From Cherax quadricarinatus (Eukaryota > Arthropoda > Malacostraca > Decapoda > Parastacidae), in NCBI RefSeq assembly GCF_038502225.1, contig NC_091293.1, positions 12,238,062 through 12,302,061 of the forward strand: a stretch of DNA of 64,000 nt. Direction: 5' to 3'. The notes beneath the pieces were generated by a model, which saw nothing but the letters and a program-made list of their open reading frames with translations, searched no databases and had not been told where the DNA came from. Below are positions 1 to 11,483 of the stretch, in pieces. Each line of letters begins with the position of its first letter. Position 1 is the stretch's first letter. A program made the position numbers and the translations under genes.

Positions 1-32
<32 letters not shown>

Positions 33-135
33 TCTGTCTCTCTCTCTCTCTGTCTCTCTCTCTCTCTGTCTCTGTCTCTGTCTCTCTGGCTCAGTCTCTC
101 TGTCTGTCTGACTCTCTTTCTCTCTCTCTCTCTGT
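1..135. repeat. TC-rich microsatellite
   Basis: Imperfect (TC)n with interspersed TG steps (TCTCTG variants) runs from the window edge to about base 135. It is a plain dinucleotide-type simple repeat and may continue upstream of the window. Confidence 0.95.
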
Positions 136-1984
136 AGTAACAGAATTACTCAACAGCCTGTGAAACAAAGCTGGTGTAACCCTGACAGTTGAAGTCAGCA
201 TTACAGGAGTGCGTGAGAGAGGACATCAGTAAGGCAGCCAAGTGACTGTCAGCGTCCAGTGACTGGCGTCACGATAAGTGACAGGTACAGCCACTGCTGT
301 TGTGAACGTGGTGCTAGAAAGTGATGGTTTATATCAAGAGGTACTCCTTCCTCACTTCGAAGGAAACCAAATGGAGCTGTATCATTGTATACTTTCTAGA
401 GTTTTGTTCAGCTCCAATGGAGTGACCAGCGGAGGGTCCAGCCCAGATTCTTTTCTACCTATTTTGACCGAACTGTTGGATTTATGAGAATATGATAACA
501 ACTCGATTTGTTTTTTTGCATTTCTCTTGACTTTCCGTGATACATCCACGCCAATGTGAATTCTGAATTGTCTGACGGGAAAAGTATGGGTCACGCTACA
601 AATGCCTGAGGGTTCTCAGTCGTCACGTAAAATGCACAGTAGAGTACCAGGCAGCACCTTTCACGCATTTGGTGTGTGATCCAGCTCAGCTTCTCCCGCA
701 TGCTTGGACAAAGCTGACAGTATATGAAGAAAGCAGTCGCTTCTGTATCTCACTGTTAACCTGCTGTGTAAAGTAGAGAGGAAGTGAGTATAGCTCATTC
801 AGAGCTGTGTCCGACTGGTAACACAGGGATCGCTCTGCCGCATCATAGGGCTAGCAGACGATGGTGTCATATTGGCACCACCGTTTGTAGCAGCTCACCC
901 CAGTGGCTGCCTCTTGTCACGCCCTCGACACAAGGCCAACGGGTACCCCTGAACGGGTCATCTTGTGAAAGAATAGGACTCGTGTCACGCGAGTTTTTAC
1001 CTAACGAAGCAATAACAACAACAGCAGTTTAATTAGTAGTTAAGTGAAATCTAAACGCTCAGAGACCTGTTAAATAATGACAAAGGCCGAAGGTTGCGAG
1101 GTGGAATCGTTTGACAGAATTTAATGCTCACTCCAGATCACTAAATGACTTACCGCTGCAAAAGTATACCTTTTGTTAAAGATTAAATAAAAAAAAATGT
1201 GGTGGTATAATCATAGTCCCCGGCACTTATCACACAATACGTTACTTTCACGTTATGGTGAAATTCTGTTTTCATTTTCTCCACTAGTTATTTTTACACT
1301 TACATTATCATCTTTAGTCCTGAAGGTAAAAGCGATCTCAAGCCCCTTTGGTACGTCAGAGATCTATTCTATTCTATTTGATTTGCCGGTATGGATCCCG
1401 GTCCGGGTCTCTTCCAATTTGGTGTCCCGGCATTGGTTCCCCGGGTAGGGAAGTGTCGTTTATCTTTTCTCGTACATGCGTGGCAGTCCTTCGGCGGGAA
1501 GGGGGGGGGTTTCTCTCCGGTTCTATGGCCAAATGATGTCCCAAAAGTTAGTGTGCTCTAACGGCGGTTGGTGTGGACAGAGATCGCTGTCTTTCTTAAG
1601 CGGCAAGAATTTATACATGGAGAGGTGTATTTCTCTTCGCATACATGTGCACTGAAAGTACATTTCAATCACTGTCATAAGGATAAAAGTATCTTAGACT
1701 GGTGATGAACAGCTTACTTGAAGCTTCATTGACCCTTGTGAAATCGATTGGCTTTAATCCCAGTTACCTAACCAACGATATGTCAGAAAGCTTTGTTAAA
1801 GAGAGCCGTTGTTCATAAGCCAGAGAACTATCCGACCTTGCTACAGGAAGCCACTTTTTGCAAGTCAGAGATTCATTAATTTACAATATAAAGATTGTCG
1901 GTTCATAAATCTTAGAAGGAAGTTGAACATAACAACACCTGCAATTCCAATAATGCATCGTTTACGAATTTACAACTGATGAGA
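136..1984. other. Anonymous sequence, no gene recognised
   Basis: Only short open frames (under 100 codons) occur on either strand, with no recognisable domain, no LINE or LTR motif and no tandem structure. A short stretch near 790-840 looks loosely tRNA-like but lacks a B box. A short A run lies near 1188-1198. I see nothing here that supports a gene. Confidence 0.6.
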
Positions 1985-2002
1985 GGCAGGTGTGGTGAAA
2001 AG

Positions 2003-2033
<31 letters not shown>

Positions 2034-2034
2034 G
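1985..2034. repeat. GA-rich microsatellite
   Basis: Short imperfect GA/GAAA run, purine-only on the plus strand. Confidence 0.85.
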
Positions 2035-2403
2035 TGGATTTCTAAACATCATGACGCTACTACTAAAGGAGCAATAAGGTTGATTGACTGAGACACCGCA
2101 CTCACTGACGATGGTTTCCTGCCGGTGAAACTTGATTCTACAATTACTCTCAAGAACCAGGTGTTGAAGCTCACCAGCAACACACCCAACAAACCTACGG
2201 AGTTAAGATGCCTCTGGCGCTTGTCTGACAGCAAGTTTGCTCTCTGAGTGCGCACCACTTTCTTGGAAAACCTTCCCCTCTCGCCTTCTCATCATCGATT
2301 TCTTAATGAGGTTGACGATCTCACGAGGCTACTCATCTCACACTTCGACCCGGCCTAACTGGACCTCGAAACAGAATAGGTACGAAACAGAATAGGGATT
2401 TAT
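2035..2403. other. Anonymous sequence
   Basis: A 70-codon minus-strand open frame spans much of the stretch but has no recognisable domain. Nothing else is seen between the GA run and the following minisatellite. Confidence 0.5.
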
Positions 2404-3552
2404 GGAGACCACTACCACCGCGTCATTGTCTTATCCATTACTACCATTGTGTCATTGTCTTACCCACTAATACCACTGCGTCATCGTCTTTCCCATTACT
2501 ACCACTGTGTCATTGTCTTAACCACCACTACCACTGTGTCATCGTCTTTCCCACTACTACCACTGTGTCATTGTCTTTCCCACCACTACCACTGCGTCAT
2601 TGTCTTACTACTACCACTGTGTCATCGTCTTTCCCACTACTACCACTGTGTCATTGTCTTAACCACCACTACCACTGTGTCATTGTCTTACCCACCACTA
2701 CCACTGTGTCATTGTCTTACCCACTACTACCACTAGGTCATTGTCCTGCCCACCACTGCCACTGGGTCATTGTCCTTCCCAACACTACCACTGTCACTGT
2801 CCTGCCCGCCACTACCTCTGTCATTGTCCTGCCCACTACTACCACTGTGTCATTGTTCCGTCCACTACTGCCACTGTGCCACTGTCCTGCCCACAACTAC
2901 CACTGTCTTTGTCCTGCCCAACACTGCCACTGTCATTGTCCTGCCAATACTACCACTGACATTGTCCTTCCCAACAATACCACTGTCATTGTCCTGTCTA
3001 CTTCTGCCGCTGTCATTGTCCTGCCCACTATTGCCACTGTCATTGTCCTGCCCACCACTACCACTAGGTCATTGTCCTGCCCACCACTACCACTGGGTCA
3101 TTGTCCTTCCCAACATTACCACTGTCATTGTTCTGCCCGCCACTACCACTGTCATTGTCCTGCCCACTACTACAGCTGTCATTGTCCTGCCCACCACTAC
3201 GACTGTGTCAATGTCATGCCCAACACTACCACTGTCATTGTCCTGCCCACCACTACCACTGACATTGTCCTGCCCAACACTACCACTGCCATTGTCCTGC
3301 CCACCACTACCACTGACATTGTCCTGCCCACCACTACCACTGTCATTGTCCTGCCCACTACTACAGCTGTCATTGTCCTGCCCACCACTACGACTGTGTC
3401 ACTGTCCTGCCCACCACTACCACTGTCATTGTCCTGCCCACTATTACCACTGTCATTGTCCTGCCCACCACTACCATTAGGTCATTGCCTTGCCCACCAC
3501 TACCACTGGGTCATTGTCCTGCCCAACACTACCACTGACATTGTCCTGCCCC
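2404..3552. repeat. Minisatellite, 27/29-bp units
   Basis: About 40 tandem units, each a CCCACCACTACCACT core followed by a GTCATTGTC-type spacer. Early units (to about 2750) are mostly 29 bp and keep GTGTCATTGTCTT. Later units are mostly 27 bp and read GTCATTGTCCTG. Because 27 is a multiple of three, long open frames (up to 347 codons on plus) appear here. They translate to the unit itself (Leu-Pro-Thr-Thr-Thr type) and are not a gene. Confidence 0.95.
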
Positions 3553-3730
3553 TTCTGTTTCTTATTCACTTTCATGATGAAAATAGAAACTGGTATTTAA
3601 ATAGATAAAAACTCTCTACTGTGATCGGGAGCTGCTAGTTGTCAGTTCGTGTGCCAGAACTTATCGCCTTTATCTTATATTTTATTTATTTCCGTTGTTG
3701 TATGTTATAATTGGTTATTTTTTTATCTAC

Positions 3731-3800
3731 CCCTAACCTAACCTAACCTAACCTAACCTAACCTAACTTAAACTAACCAAAACCTTACCTAACCTATCAT
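3731..3800. repeat. Interstitial CCTAA (TTAGG) telomere-type run
   Basis: About seven near-perfect CCTAA units (3732-3767) are followed by decaying copies to about 3800. TTAGG is the ancestral telomere repeat of many arthropods, crustaceans included. The run is short and internal, so it is an interstitial remnant and not a telomere. The flanks 3553-3730 and 3801-4079 are AT-rich and hold nothing recognisable. Confidence 0.8.
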
Positions 3801-4079
3801 GAATAAAACAAAAGTAAAAAGTTTTTGTAAACTGCATGTGAGAAATGCACAGTGTATTTCCGAGGAAGGTTTGTAAGAAGTATTGTACACGAGGTTCTTG
3901 TCTAGGTTCTTCAGCCAGTGTTGCTGATGTTATTCCCTTCATATATAATTTAGTGGTGAGGTCTGGAACAGTGATTATTCCAACGACTCTCTCTAAAGCT
4001 AATCAGTGAGCTGTATCTTCTAAAACTGGATCCGGTCTTCTGTATACGTTTTCGGTTTGTGCCATAACTTCGACTTAGC

Positions 4080-4345
4080 TCAGGTTACAGTCCAGCAACT
4101 ATAAATCCAACCGTTCCTGAAACTTGTCCACCTCTTCTTGCAGTATTCTCTCACATTCCTCACTTGCTATGCTCCTCATTATTTCGGCATCACCCGCGAG
4201 CAAGGATATGTGGGTAATTTTTGTCAGGCTATTAATAAACAATCGAAACTAACATGGGTCCCAACATTGATTCTTCTGGGACTCCACCACTCACGATCCT
4301 CATTCCTGATGTTTCAAATCTTTTAGTGACTGTTGTCTGTTCCTC
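4080..4345 (-). pseudogene. LINE reverse transcriptase remnant
   Basis: Minus-strand translation across several stops and frameshifts gives SGGVPEESMLGP, a decayed form of the non-LTR RT motif SGVPQGSVLGP. It is followed about 35 residues later by a DAEIMR-like segment where the FADD catalytic box would sit. No start, no end and no intact frame remain. It is a fragment of a jockey/CR1-type RT, and the clade cannot be fixed from this length. Confidence 0.55.
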
Positions 4346-4619
4346 ATTCTCTCATCCATGCTAATACCTTTCCTCTTACCCAGAGTTTCTGACGCACGTG
4401 GCTCTCAGGATCTCCCGAAGTGTTGGCGACACTAGATCCTCCAGTTAACTAAACTGCGTTTTGCGCAGTACAGTTGCCACGATAAAATGTCACATTACTT
4501 GCATCTCTGTCCTTTTACCTAACATTCTGTTGATAATTCTACCTTTATTACTAAGAGTACAAAAAAGCATTCCCATTGTCTTAGAATGTGCGGGCCATCC
4601 ATACCCTTCTCTCTCCAGT

Positions 4620-4925
4620 TTGATCTCAAGTTTGTTGAGTGTCTGTATAGCTCGTGTTGCAATACGCTATATTTCTGAAGCCAGGTTGGTTCTCTCTGAG
4701 AGAAATGTAATGGTTTGTAGATATTCAACTAGTCTTTGCCTTACAATCTGTACTTGCCTATTTGTGGTTGTTAGGGTTGATTCTCAGATCCTGGCCACGT
4801 CTCTTGTCAGTCTCCAGATTCTATCCCTTGTAGCCTTGTGGGCCCTATCGTACCTACTCTTAAAACTATGAATGGAGCCTGCCTCCGCCACTTCCTCACC
4901 AAGAATATTCCTCTTCCCGACCACT
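4620..4925 (-). mobile_element. LINE 3'-end fragment (minus)
   Basis: On the minus strand this reads through a GAAGTGGCGGAGGCAGG-type segment, then TTTTAAGAGTAGGTACGATA, and ends near an AATAGGCAAGTAC unit. The same order and near-identical text recur on the plus strand at 22250-22425, where the terminal unit is AAATAGGTGAGTAC. Two dispersed copies with the same terminal unit support a LINE 3' end. It lies upstream (in its own sense) of the RT scrap at 4080-4345, so the two are separate insertions or rearranged. Confidence 0.55.
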
Positions 4926-5130
4926 TCGGAGACTAAAAAATGTGTGTGAGCAACAACAGCCGTCCTGGGGATGCTTGTAGTATGACTACCACAAAGTAGT
5001 TTGGGTCGTTATCACCTGTGTACCCTGAAAACCAGGATCTTTGTCACCTGAGTATCAGGGAGCTGAAGCTGCATCATCCACCAGTTATGGTATTTCTGTT
5101 ATTCATACCAGTGCTCATACTACCATGACT

Positions 5131-5570
5131 ACCACCTATATAATTAATACTACCATAGCTACCACCTATATAATTAATACTACCATAGCTACCACCTATA
5201 TAATTAATACTACCATAGCTACCACCTATATAATTAATACTACCATAGCTACCACCTACATAATTAATACTACCATAGCTACCACCTACATAATTAATAC
5301 TACCATAGCTACCACCTACATAATTAATACTACCATAGCTACCACCTATATAATTAATACTACCATAGCTACCACCTACATAATTAATACTACCATAGCT
5401 ACCACCTACATAATTAATACTACCATAGCTACCACCTATATAATTAATACTACCATAGCTACCACCTACATAATTAATACTACCATAGCTACCACCTACA
5501 TAATTAATACTACCATAGCTACCACCTACATAATTAATACTACCATAGCTACCACCTCTATAATTAATAC
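5131..5570. repeat. 30-bp minisatellite
   Basis: Fourteen full 30-bp units plus a 20-bp partial. Each unit begins ACCACCTATATAATTAATAC and ends TACCATAGCT, and the main variation is TATATA versus TACATA. Units are nearly identical, suggesting recent expansion. The array stops exactly at the poly(T) of the minus-strand LINE at 5571. Degenerate copies of the same unit resume at 11896, so the LINE/LTR block lies inside one array. The open frame encodes a TTYIINTTIA repeat and is not a gene. Confidence 0.97.
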
Positions 5571-6811
5571 TTTTTTTTTTATATTTTATTTAAAACATGA
5601 CATTACAAAAATATAATATGTAAACTCATTTAAGTCTATAAATTAACACAATCCTCCCTACAGCTAATATTACACACCACACTTACAACTCCGTGTGGGT
5701 ACACCCCCCCCTCCCTGCTCCCTCATCCTATCACTTAACACAAACCATGTTGGAGCTACTCAACAGAATTACATGATATGAACAACACTTTTATACACAT
5801 CCCTCGAAATGGTACTTAATAATCGACTACAGACCATGCAATGCATTGCACTGAACATATTATACAGACATATTACCCCCCCATCCGTGGTTATCCAACC
5901 ACCCCACTATTTACAACCTAACATACTATAAACATTGAATGTTGCCTAATCTAATGTCACACAGCAATGACCCAAACATTAATTTATGTAATTGTCCTAA
6001 TGGTTCAGTTACATAACAATATGTATTACACAACAATGGTGATATAGAAAAGTCACAAAGACATACAAAATTACTACAAAACCATAGGAATAAACTTAGT
6101 CTCAAAATCCAACACATGTAAGCCTCTACACATTTAAACATGCAATTCCAGTGTTAAAACAATAACACAGCTTCAACTATGACATTCAAGCTCTATACAG
6201 CTTATATGGACATAACATAGTGCTATTGACAACAGTACAATACAACATAAAATATAACCATGGCATAAGTAACACATAAATACTGTGCCTAGCACACACC
6301 TAACCACAAAAACCTATAACACCACTGTTGCCCAACTTTATTTACACTATCTGACGTGCATTAACCTCTTTACTCTCAAAACAAAACTGAAAATTGCAAA
6401 TCACCAGTGACGAACAATAATGCACAGACATTAATACAAACATATCACAGCATATCTCTGGACACCGTGCATGATCACAGCATCAACACTATGCAGTGCA
6501 AGGCACCTAGAAAACAAGTTGGAGCAAACACATGCAATTATTATAGCAAATCTCCAAATTACAATGTCATTACCGTAAATCAATATTACCACACACAATA
6601 TGTATAATAAGTGTATAGTCCAGTCACACAAAAACCTGGCCAGCTCCACAGGTGGTAGCACCCGTGGTCCACATATTATTCACTCACGCATCACTCATCC
6701 AACACTCTCGCAAACATTTGTTATCCATTACCAGGGAGGCGACCCTGTTTTTACCCATGACTTCCCTACCCCAGCAACACTTTCCAATCATACCCTCCCC
6801 TCCCTCGTATA
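5571..6811 (-). other. 3' untranslated region of the LINE
   Basis: 1.24 kb between the ORF2 stop and the poly(A) tail, AT-rich, with no open frame of note. Minus-strand poly(A) equals the T run 5571-5580 directly joined to the minisatellite. Confidence 0.75.
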
Positions 6812-7588
6812 TTACAAGTCTAATAAACCCTGTAACGTAAGTTGCCTATATCCCTCTGAAAAATCCTTCACCCACCTCCTCCCATAAATTTCCTTATTTC
6901 TGCATACCGTTTTATAGAACGTTACCGCTAACACCCTCCTCTTCACCTCAGTAACCTGTTTCCCCCGCAATCCCCACACTATATAGATATAATCTGCCAT
7001 AATGTATCCCACAGCTCTGATTACACGTTCCTCCCAACCCCCCACGTCGAGACTTAATGCTCTCAATACAGAAATTCCTTTACCTCCTATCCTATTTATC
7101 ACCCTATTTAACCACCCCTTGACACTCCTCATTCCATCACAAAAATATACTACATGAAAAGCCGACTCCTCCCCACCACATATCCCACACTCCCCCCCGT
7201 CAACGATTCGTCTATCCCGTAGAACCACACCCGACGGTAAAATGCCGTGAAGAAAACGATGCATTACATCCCGAACACGAGGTTGCAACCTCATCCTACT
7301 CAACCTATTCCATATACTTCCCCATGCATACATGGGAAAAATTCCCTCTACAGGCGCTACAACCCTCCCGGCTAACAATCTACACAACCTACCTATTTTA
7401 ACCTTTGCTGGCTCTCGATCCCACGCCAGAGCCCTCAACACAGTTTCACACTCATGCAACTCAACTCCTGTATACATCCGTTGCAATCTGTTATGGATCC
7501 TGGCCAAACCCCCCCCCCCACCCACACTTTCCCTCATCACCTCCCTTTTAATGAAGACACATTTGACCCTCCGCTTTAAGTCCAGCAA
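6812..7588 (-). pseudogene. LINE ORF2 C-terminal part
   Basis: This holds the region after the RT thumb. It includes HRFLHGILPSG followed by CGICGGEESAFHVVYFC, a Cys-x2-Cys...His...Cys motif like those at the C-terminus of many LINE ORF2 proteins. The frame is open for 258 codons to the natural stop at 6812. It is offset from the RT frame by a shift inside the G/C homopolymer near 7580-7600, so this is a broken extension of the same protein. ORF2 C-terminal Cys/His motifs are thought to help RNA binding. Confidence 0.8.
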
Positions 7589-9427
7589 TCCCAGCCCCCC
7601 CTTACAGGTAACATTACCACATCCCTCTTAATCCAATCACAGCTCGAACCCCACAAGAATTTAAAAACCTTCCTAAGTATGTTCGTTATTGCTGGCCCAG
7701 TTAATGGGAACACGGCTGCCACGTGCCATACTTTGCTATACAGTAAGATATTAATAACAATGGCACGCTGCACAAGGGTCAAATGATAAGGTCGCAATGC
7801 ACCGAAGTGTCCCTGAATCCTTTCTACCATCCTAAGCGAGTTTTCCATGCGTGCCACAGTTAGATCGTCTGCATAAATAAGACCGCAAATTTTTAACGAA
7901 TTCACCTGCCTCCTCACAACTGCACTACCCCAATCAACCCTACCCGCCCAAGCTCCTAACCCCATGACCATGGATTTATCTGAATTTACCCTCATACCAG
8001 TTGCCCCTGCGAACATTTGTACTACCCTGTCTAATGTGTCCATTGACATCCCCTCCCTGATCAGAACAGTTGTATCATCCACATACCCAATTAAAACTGG
8101 CCAAACCCTCGCAACCTCACACCCTGGTCCCTCTACGTGACACATACGCTGCTCCATCAATCTATAAAATGGGTCCTGTACGCACGCAAACAATAATTGC
8201 GACATAGGACACCCCTGCCTAAGTCCCCTACCCATTACAATCTTCCCACCCAATCGACCATTAATCTGTACCCTCGCCGTTGCACCTCCATACAACGCCT
8301 CAACCCAGCCCACTATTTCTTCCCCAAACCCCTGACCCCTGAGGATGGCTTTCAATGCTTTCCGATCCACTCTATCGTATGCCCCTTGCCAATCGAGCGC
8401 CACCAAACTTCCCTCCCTCCCCCCCCCTTTTGCCTCCACGAAATCCCTAAGTAACCCATGCCCCTCCACCATAGACCTCCCTGGCAAACCAAACTGAGTT
8501 TTTGATACTACCCGCCCCACCACACACTTGACCCGATTTCCCAAAATCTTCGCAAACAATTTATAATCTGCATAACAACGAGATCGCCCGGTAATCCCGA
8601 AGCGTATGCTGCCCCTTACCCTTCAGTACCAATACAACGACAGCCGTTGCCTGCTTCTCACCCAGCTCACCTCTCTCCTTCATGCAATTTAATAACCTAA
8701 CCAGAAAATGCCTCAATAATTCCCAATGCTGCTGATAAAACTCTGCCGGGAGTCCATCAATTCCCGGTGCTTTGCCCTTTCGCATTCCACTTAAAGCCCT
8801 CCATATTTCCCCCTCAGTTATTTCCCCACCCAGTGCTTCCCTATCACTGTTACGCAACTGACATACCACACTCCCACACACCTGTTCTAATACCCCATCC
8901 TCTACCCCTTCTCGTTGCCAGTACTTCTCATACCACTTGTCAGCAAACGCCCCCATTCCTTCCGTAGCTTGTATGACCTGCCCCTCCCTGTACCCTCCTA
9001 TCGACTCATGAACCTCCAACCATGGAATAGTCATTGCCTGCTGTCTTTGTTTCTGCCTACGCAACACGCACGATGAAGGTCTATCGCCCCATAACACCTC
9101 TTCCACCCCCGCCTGTACCCGCACCGCTTGGAACCTCTCATCCTGTACCTCACGCAGCCTCCCTTTAATTGCCATAATTTCATCCATTGGATAAGTGCCT
9201 GCCACCGCCCCCCTCGCATAACAACCCCGTAATCTATCCTCCAAATAGTTAGCAAGCCCATATTTTAAAGAATTTATACATTTCCCTTCCTTTACGTAAT
9301 ATTGCTTAATCCGTTCTTTAGCCACACCATCCCACCACATCACCACATACTCTACCCCATTTATCTCTGCACGTAACCCCTCCCACAGCGTTGCAAATCC
9401 CTCTATCCCCTCCTCATCACCTAACAC
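7576..9427 (-). pseudogene. LINE ORF2 reverse transcriptase domain
   Basis: Reading 9427 to 7576, it starts with the RT fingers (GKAPGIDGLPAEFYQQHW, then LRDYRAISLL), continues with the palm (ALDWQGAYDRVDR, LRQGCPMSQLLF) and reaches the catalytic box GYVDDTTV. The YVDD variant is less usual for LINEs than FADD or YADD. A one-base shift near 8560-8575 separates the first 289 codons from the next 327. The enzyme would prime cDNA synthesis from nicked target DNA. It is the middle of ORF2, in the same frame as the endonuclease part but cut from it by a TAG stop near 9443. Confidence 0.9.
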
Positions 9428-9442
9428 ACTTGTATTTAATTT

Positions 9443-10146
9443 CTAATATCCCCTAGATATACCTGCTAGTGACTCCCACGCCACCTCTGCTACTACCGCC
9501 CGATGATCCGAATAAGCTACTTCTATTGTACGGAAAAATGTCAACCCAACCCTTTGAGATATATACAGCCTATCCAACCTAGCAGCGTAACCCCGTCTTA
9601 CAAAAGTGTGCTCTACCTCCCACGCCCCTCCTCCAACCGCATCCCGCAACTGTATATCCCTCAAAAGATCTCGCAAGGCCGCTGACACGTGCTCTGCCCC
9701 TTTTGGTTCCACGTCAGCCCTCCTAATAACGCAGTTCCAGTCCCCACCAACGACGGCCACTGCAGGTAAACCACGTAAGAAGAAAACTAGTTCTTCACAT
9801 ACAAAATCCCTTTTTACCCTCACATCATTTTCCGCTGGTGCATACACACTTACAAAAGATACCCTCTGCCCCATCCACCACCCATCCACGTGCAATGCTC
9901 TTCCCCCCCTCCCCCCTCACTTCTTAGCAACACAAACGGGCTTGCCTCCCTGATCAATATACCCACACCACCTTTCAGACGTGCAGATGGCAGAGTCATG
10001 ACCTGAAACCCCTCCACCTTGAGCACTCTTCCCTCCTTGAAATTGTGTTCTTGCAGGAACACTACATCCACCCTATATTTATACAGAAACATTCGAAACC
10101 ATTCCTTCTTCACACTATTACACAGTCCATTTACGTTCACAGTCAT
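9443..10146 (-). pseudogene. LINE ORF2 endonuclease domain (AP-type)
   Basis: It begins MTVNVNGLCNSVKKEWF near 10146 and carries FLQEH (the QE motif), GGVGIL, then after a frameshift in the G-rich stretch near 9895-9910 the segment SVYAPAEND, GGDWNCV, ARLDRLYIS and YSDHRAVV. These are the ordered motifs of exonuclease/endonuclease/phosphatase-family LINE endonucleases, with the terminal SDH catalytic triplet. The ORF2 start lies 16 bases past the ORF1 stop (10162), a close spacing consistent with coupled translation. It ends at an in-frame TAG and continues into the RT part. Confidence 0.88.
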
Positions 10147-10161
10147 ACACCTAAGGCCTCT

Positions 10162-11400
10162 TTATAGTTTCCAACCCTTCCTCCTCACTTCATTCATCCC
10201 AGGGCCTCCTGCCCCAGAGCCAGCACAAGGCTTCACACCATAAACCCCCAATCCTTTTTTGAGATGCCTCTTATCGTGACTACTTCGACATTGCTCTTCC
10301 TTCCTCCCAGACCTCTGCGCCGGCGTCAGGACATCATCTGAGTCTGACGCCGCCGCTCTCTTCCTCGTGATGCCCTCTACATCCATGTTATCTTCTGAGG
10401 TTCCCTCACGATGAACCTCAACCTCCACCAGGCCTCGTTCCACAGCACACGGTGACAACTCTCTCTTACTAGTTGGCCCGTCAACCCTGCTATGTTTTTT
10501 ATCCTTACATTCCTCTACAGGCAACGCCGTGCCTCTCACCAGCTCAGGAACAACATCCTCTGCAGGCGGCGTCAATGTCCTTAACACTTCCTGAAGCTCT
10601 TCCTCTAGAGCCTGCACCTCCTCCTGCACTTGCACTTCTGTACTTTTCCCTTGTGTAGTAACAGATCCTTTTACATCACAGCTTACCTCACACATGCCAG
10701 TCTCCTCTTTGGAATCCTCCACCTCTTCACTCCACAAGCACCCAGGCCCTTGCTTTCGCGCGGGGCTCTCAACAGCTATCACGCTGGTAACTGGTGCTTC
10801 ACCAGTTTGCGCTGGCGCCCTCCTCAGCTTCACGCACTCTGCCGCCACATGGTCGTACGCCCCACATATTCTGCACGTACGTCTCTGTCCGGCATACGAT
10901 ACCATAACTTGCGTCCTGAAGTCCTCCAACACGACGTAAGACGGTATGGGATGTCTCAGAGTCATCTTCAGGGAAAAGGTACCCTCCGGACGTCCCATGT
11001 AAGCACCTGCTGTCCACTTGCCCTTTTGTGCCAGGTGTACGGTTCCATATGTCTCAAAAACACTCCTTATGTCAGCCTCATCTGCCTCAAATGGGACATT
11101 ACGTATCTTAACCCACGTAAAGTGGCGAGATACGTCGATCAAACGCACCTTCACAGCTGGAGTAACGTCAAGACTCACGTCTTGGAATCTCGTCACCAAA
11201 GACCCATACACGGACGTGGAATTCAGTTTGACGAAGATTCTATAAGCCCCATTCAGGGCTACATAATACACCTCATCGTCCTGGATTCCATAGGTCTCCC
11301 TAATGATTGTTGGGAGTAATACTTGCACTGAAGAGGGTGAAATCGCCCCACGAAGCAGCTCAATACCAATGGTATTTACGCGCCTCACACTCAGCGCCAT
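10162..11400 (-). CDS. LINE ORF1 protein (RNA-binding, RRM-like plus CCHC)
   Basis: An open frame of 412 codons. I chose the ATG at 11398-11400 (MALSVRRV) over the upstream one at 11448, because the extra 16 residues look like leader. An RRM-like stretch (WVKIRNVPFEADEADIR) lies at roughly residues 95-160, and the zinc knuckle CRICGAYDHVAAEC (C-x2-C-x4-H-x4-C) starts near residue 176. The rest is acidic, Ser/Glu-rich and probably disordered. ORF1 proteins of this kind coat element RNA as a chaperone. It is open while ORF2 is broken, which may be chance or slow decay. Confidence 0.8.
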   Translation of the reverse strand: MALSVRRVNTIGIELLRGAISPSSVQVLLPTIIRETYGIQDDEVYYVALNGAYRIFVKLNSTSVYGSLVTRFQDVSLDVTPAVKVRLIDVSRHFTWVKIRNVPFEADEADIRSVFETYGTVHLAQKGKWTAGAYMGRPEGTFSLKMTLRHPIPSYVVLEDFRTQVMVSYAGQRRTCRICGAYDHVAAECVKLRRAPAQTGEAPVTSVIAVESPARKQGPGCLWSEEVEDSKEETGMCEVSCDVKGSVTTQGKSTEVQVQEEVQALEEELQEVLRTLTPPAEDVVPELVRGTALPVEECKDKKHSRVDGPTSKRELSPCAVERGLVEVEVHREGTSEDNMDVEGITRKRAAASDSDDVLTPAQRSGRKEEQCRSSHDKRHLKKGLGVYGVKPCAGSGAGGPGMNEVRRKGWKL

Positions 11401-11483
11401 GTTGATACAAGGTAGCTCGCCTGAAAACAGCAGAGGGGTGCAGAGCACGACCGCACTCGACCGTGGTCAGGCAGCGAATTAAA

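Larger units (their letters stand above)
5571..11483 (-). mobile_element. Tx1/L1-like LINE, near full length, inactive
   Basis: A roughly 5.9-kb non-LTR retrotransposon on the minus strand: short 5' leader, ORF1 with RRM-like region and CCHC knuckle, ORF2 with endonuclease, RT and C-terminal Cys/His motif, long 3'UTR, and a poly(A) tail visible as the T run at 5571-5580. ORF2 carries at least three frameshifts and one in-frame stop, so the copy is dead, although ORF1 is open. Clade assignment to Tx1/L1 rests on the ORF1 style (RRM-like fold, then CCHC) plus the apurinic endonuclease, and a phylogeny could move it. It sits in the 30-bp minisatellite and abuts a clipped LTR at 11484. Confidence 0.85.

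Noticed and set aside
785..845. Possible tRNA gene (GCTCATTCAGAGC D-arm-like, TGTGT/ACACA stem)
   Set aside because: The anticodon loop would be too long and no GGTTCRANNCC B box follows at the right distance.
2565..3608. 347-codon plus-strand frame
   Set aside because: Lies wholly in the 27/29-bp minisatellite and encodes only the repeat.
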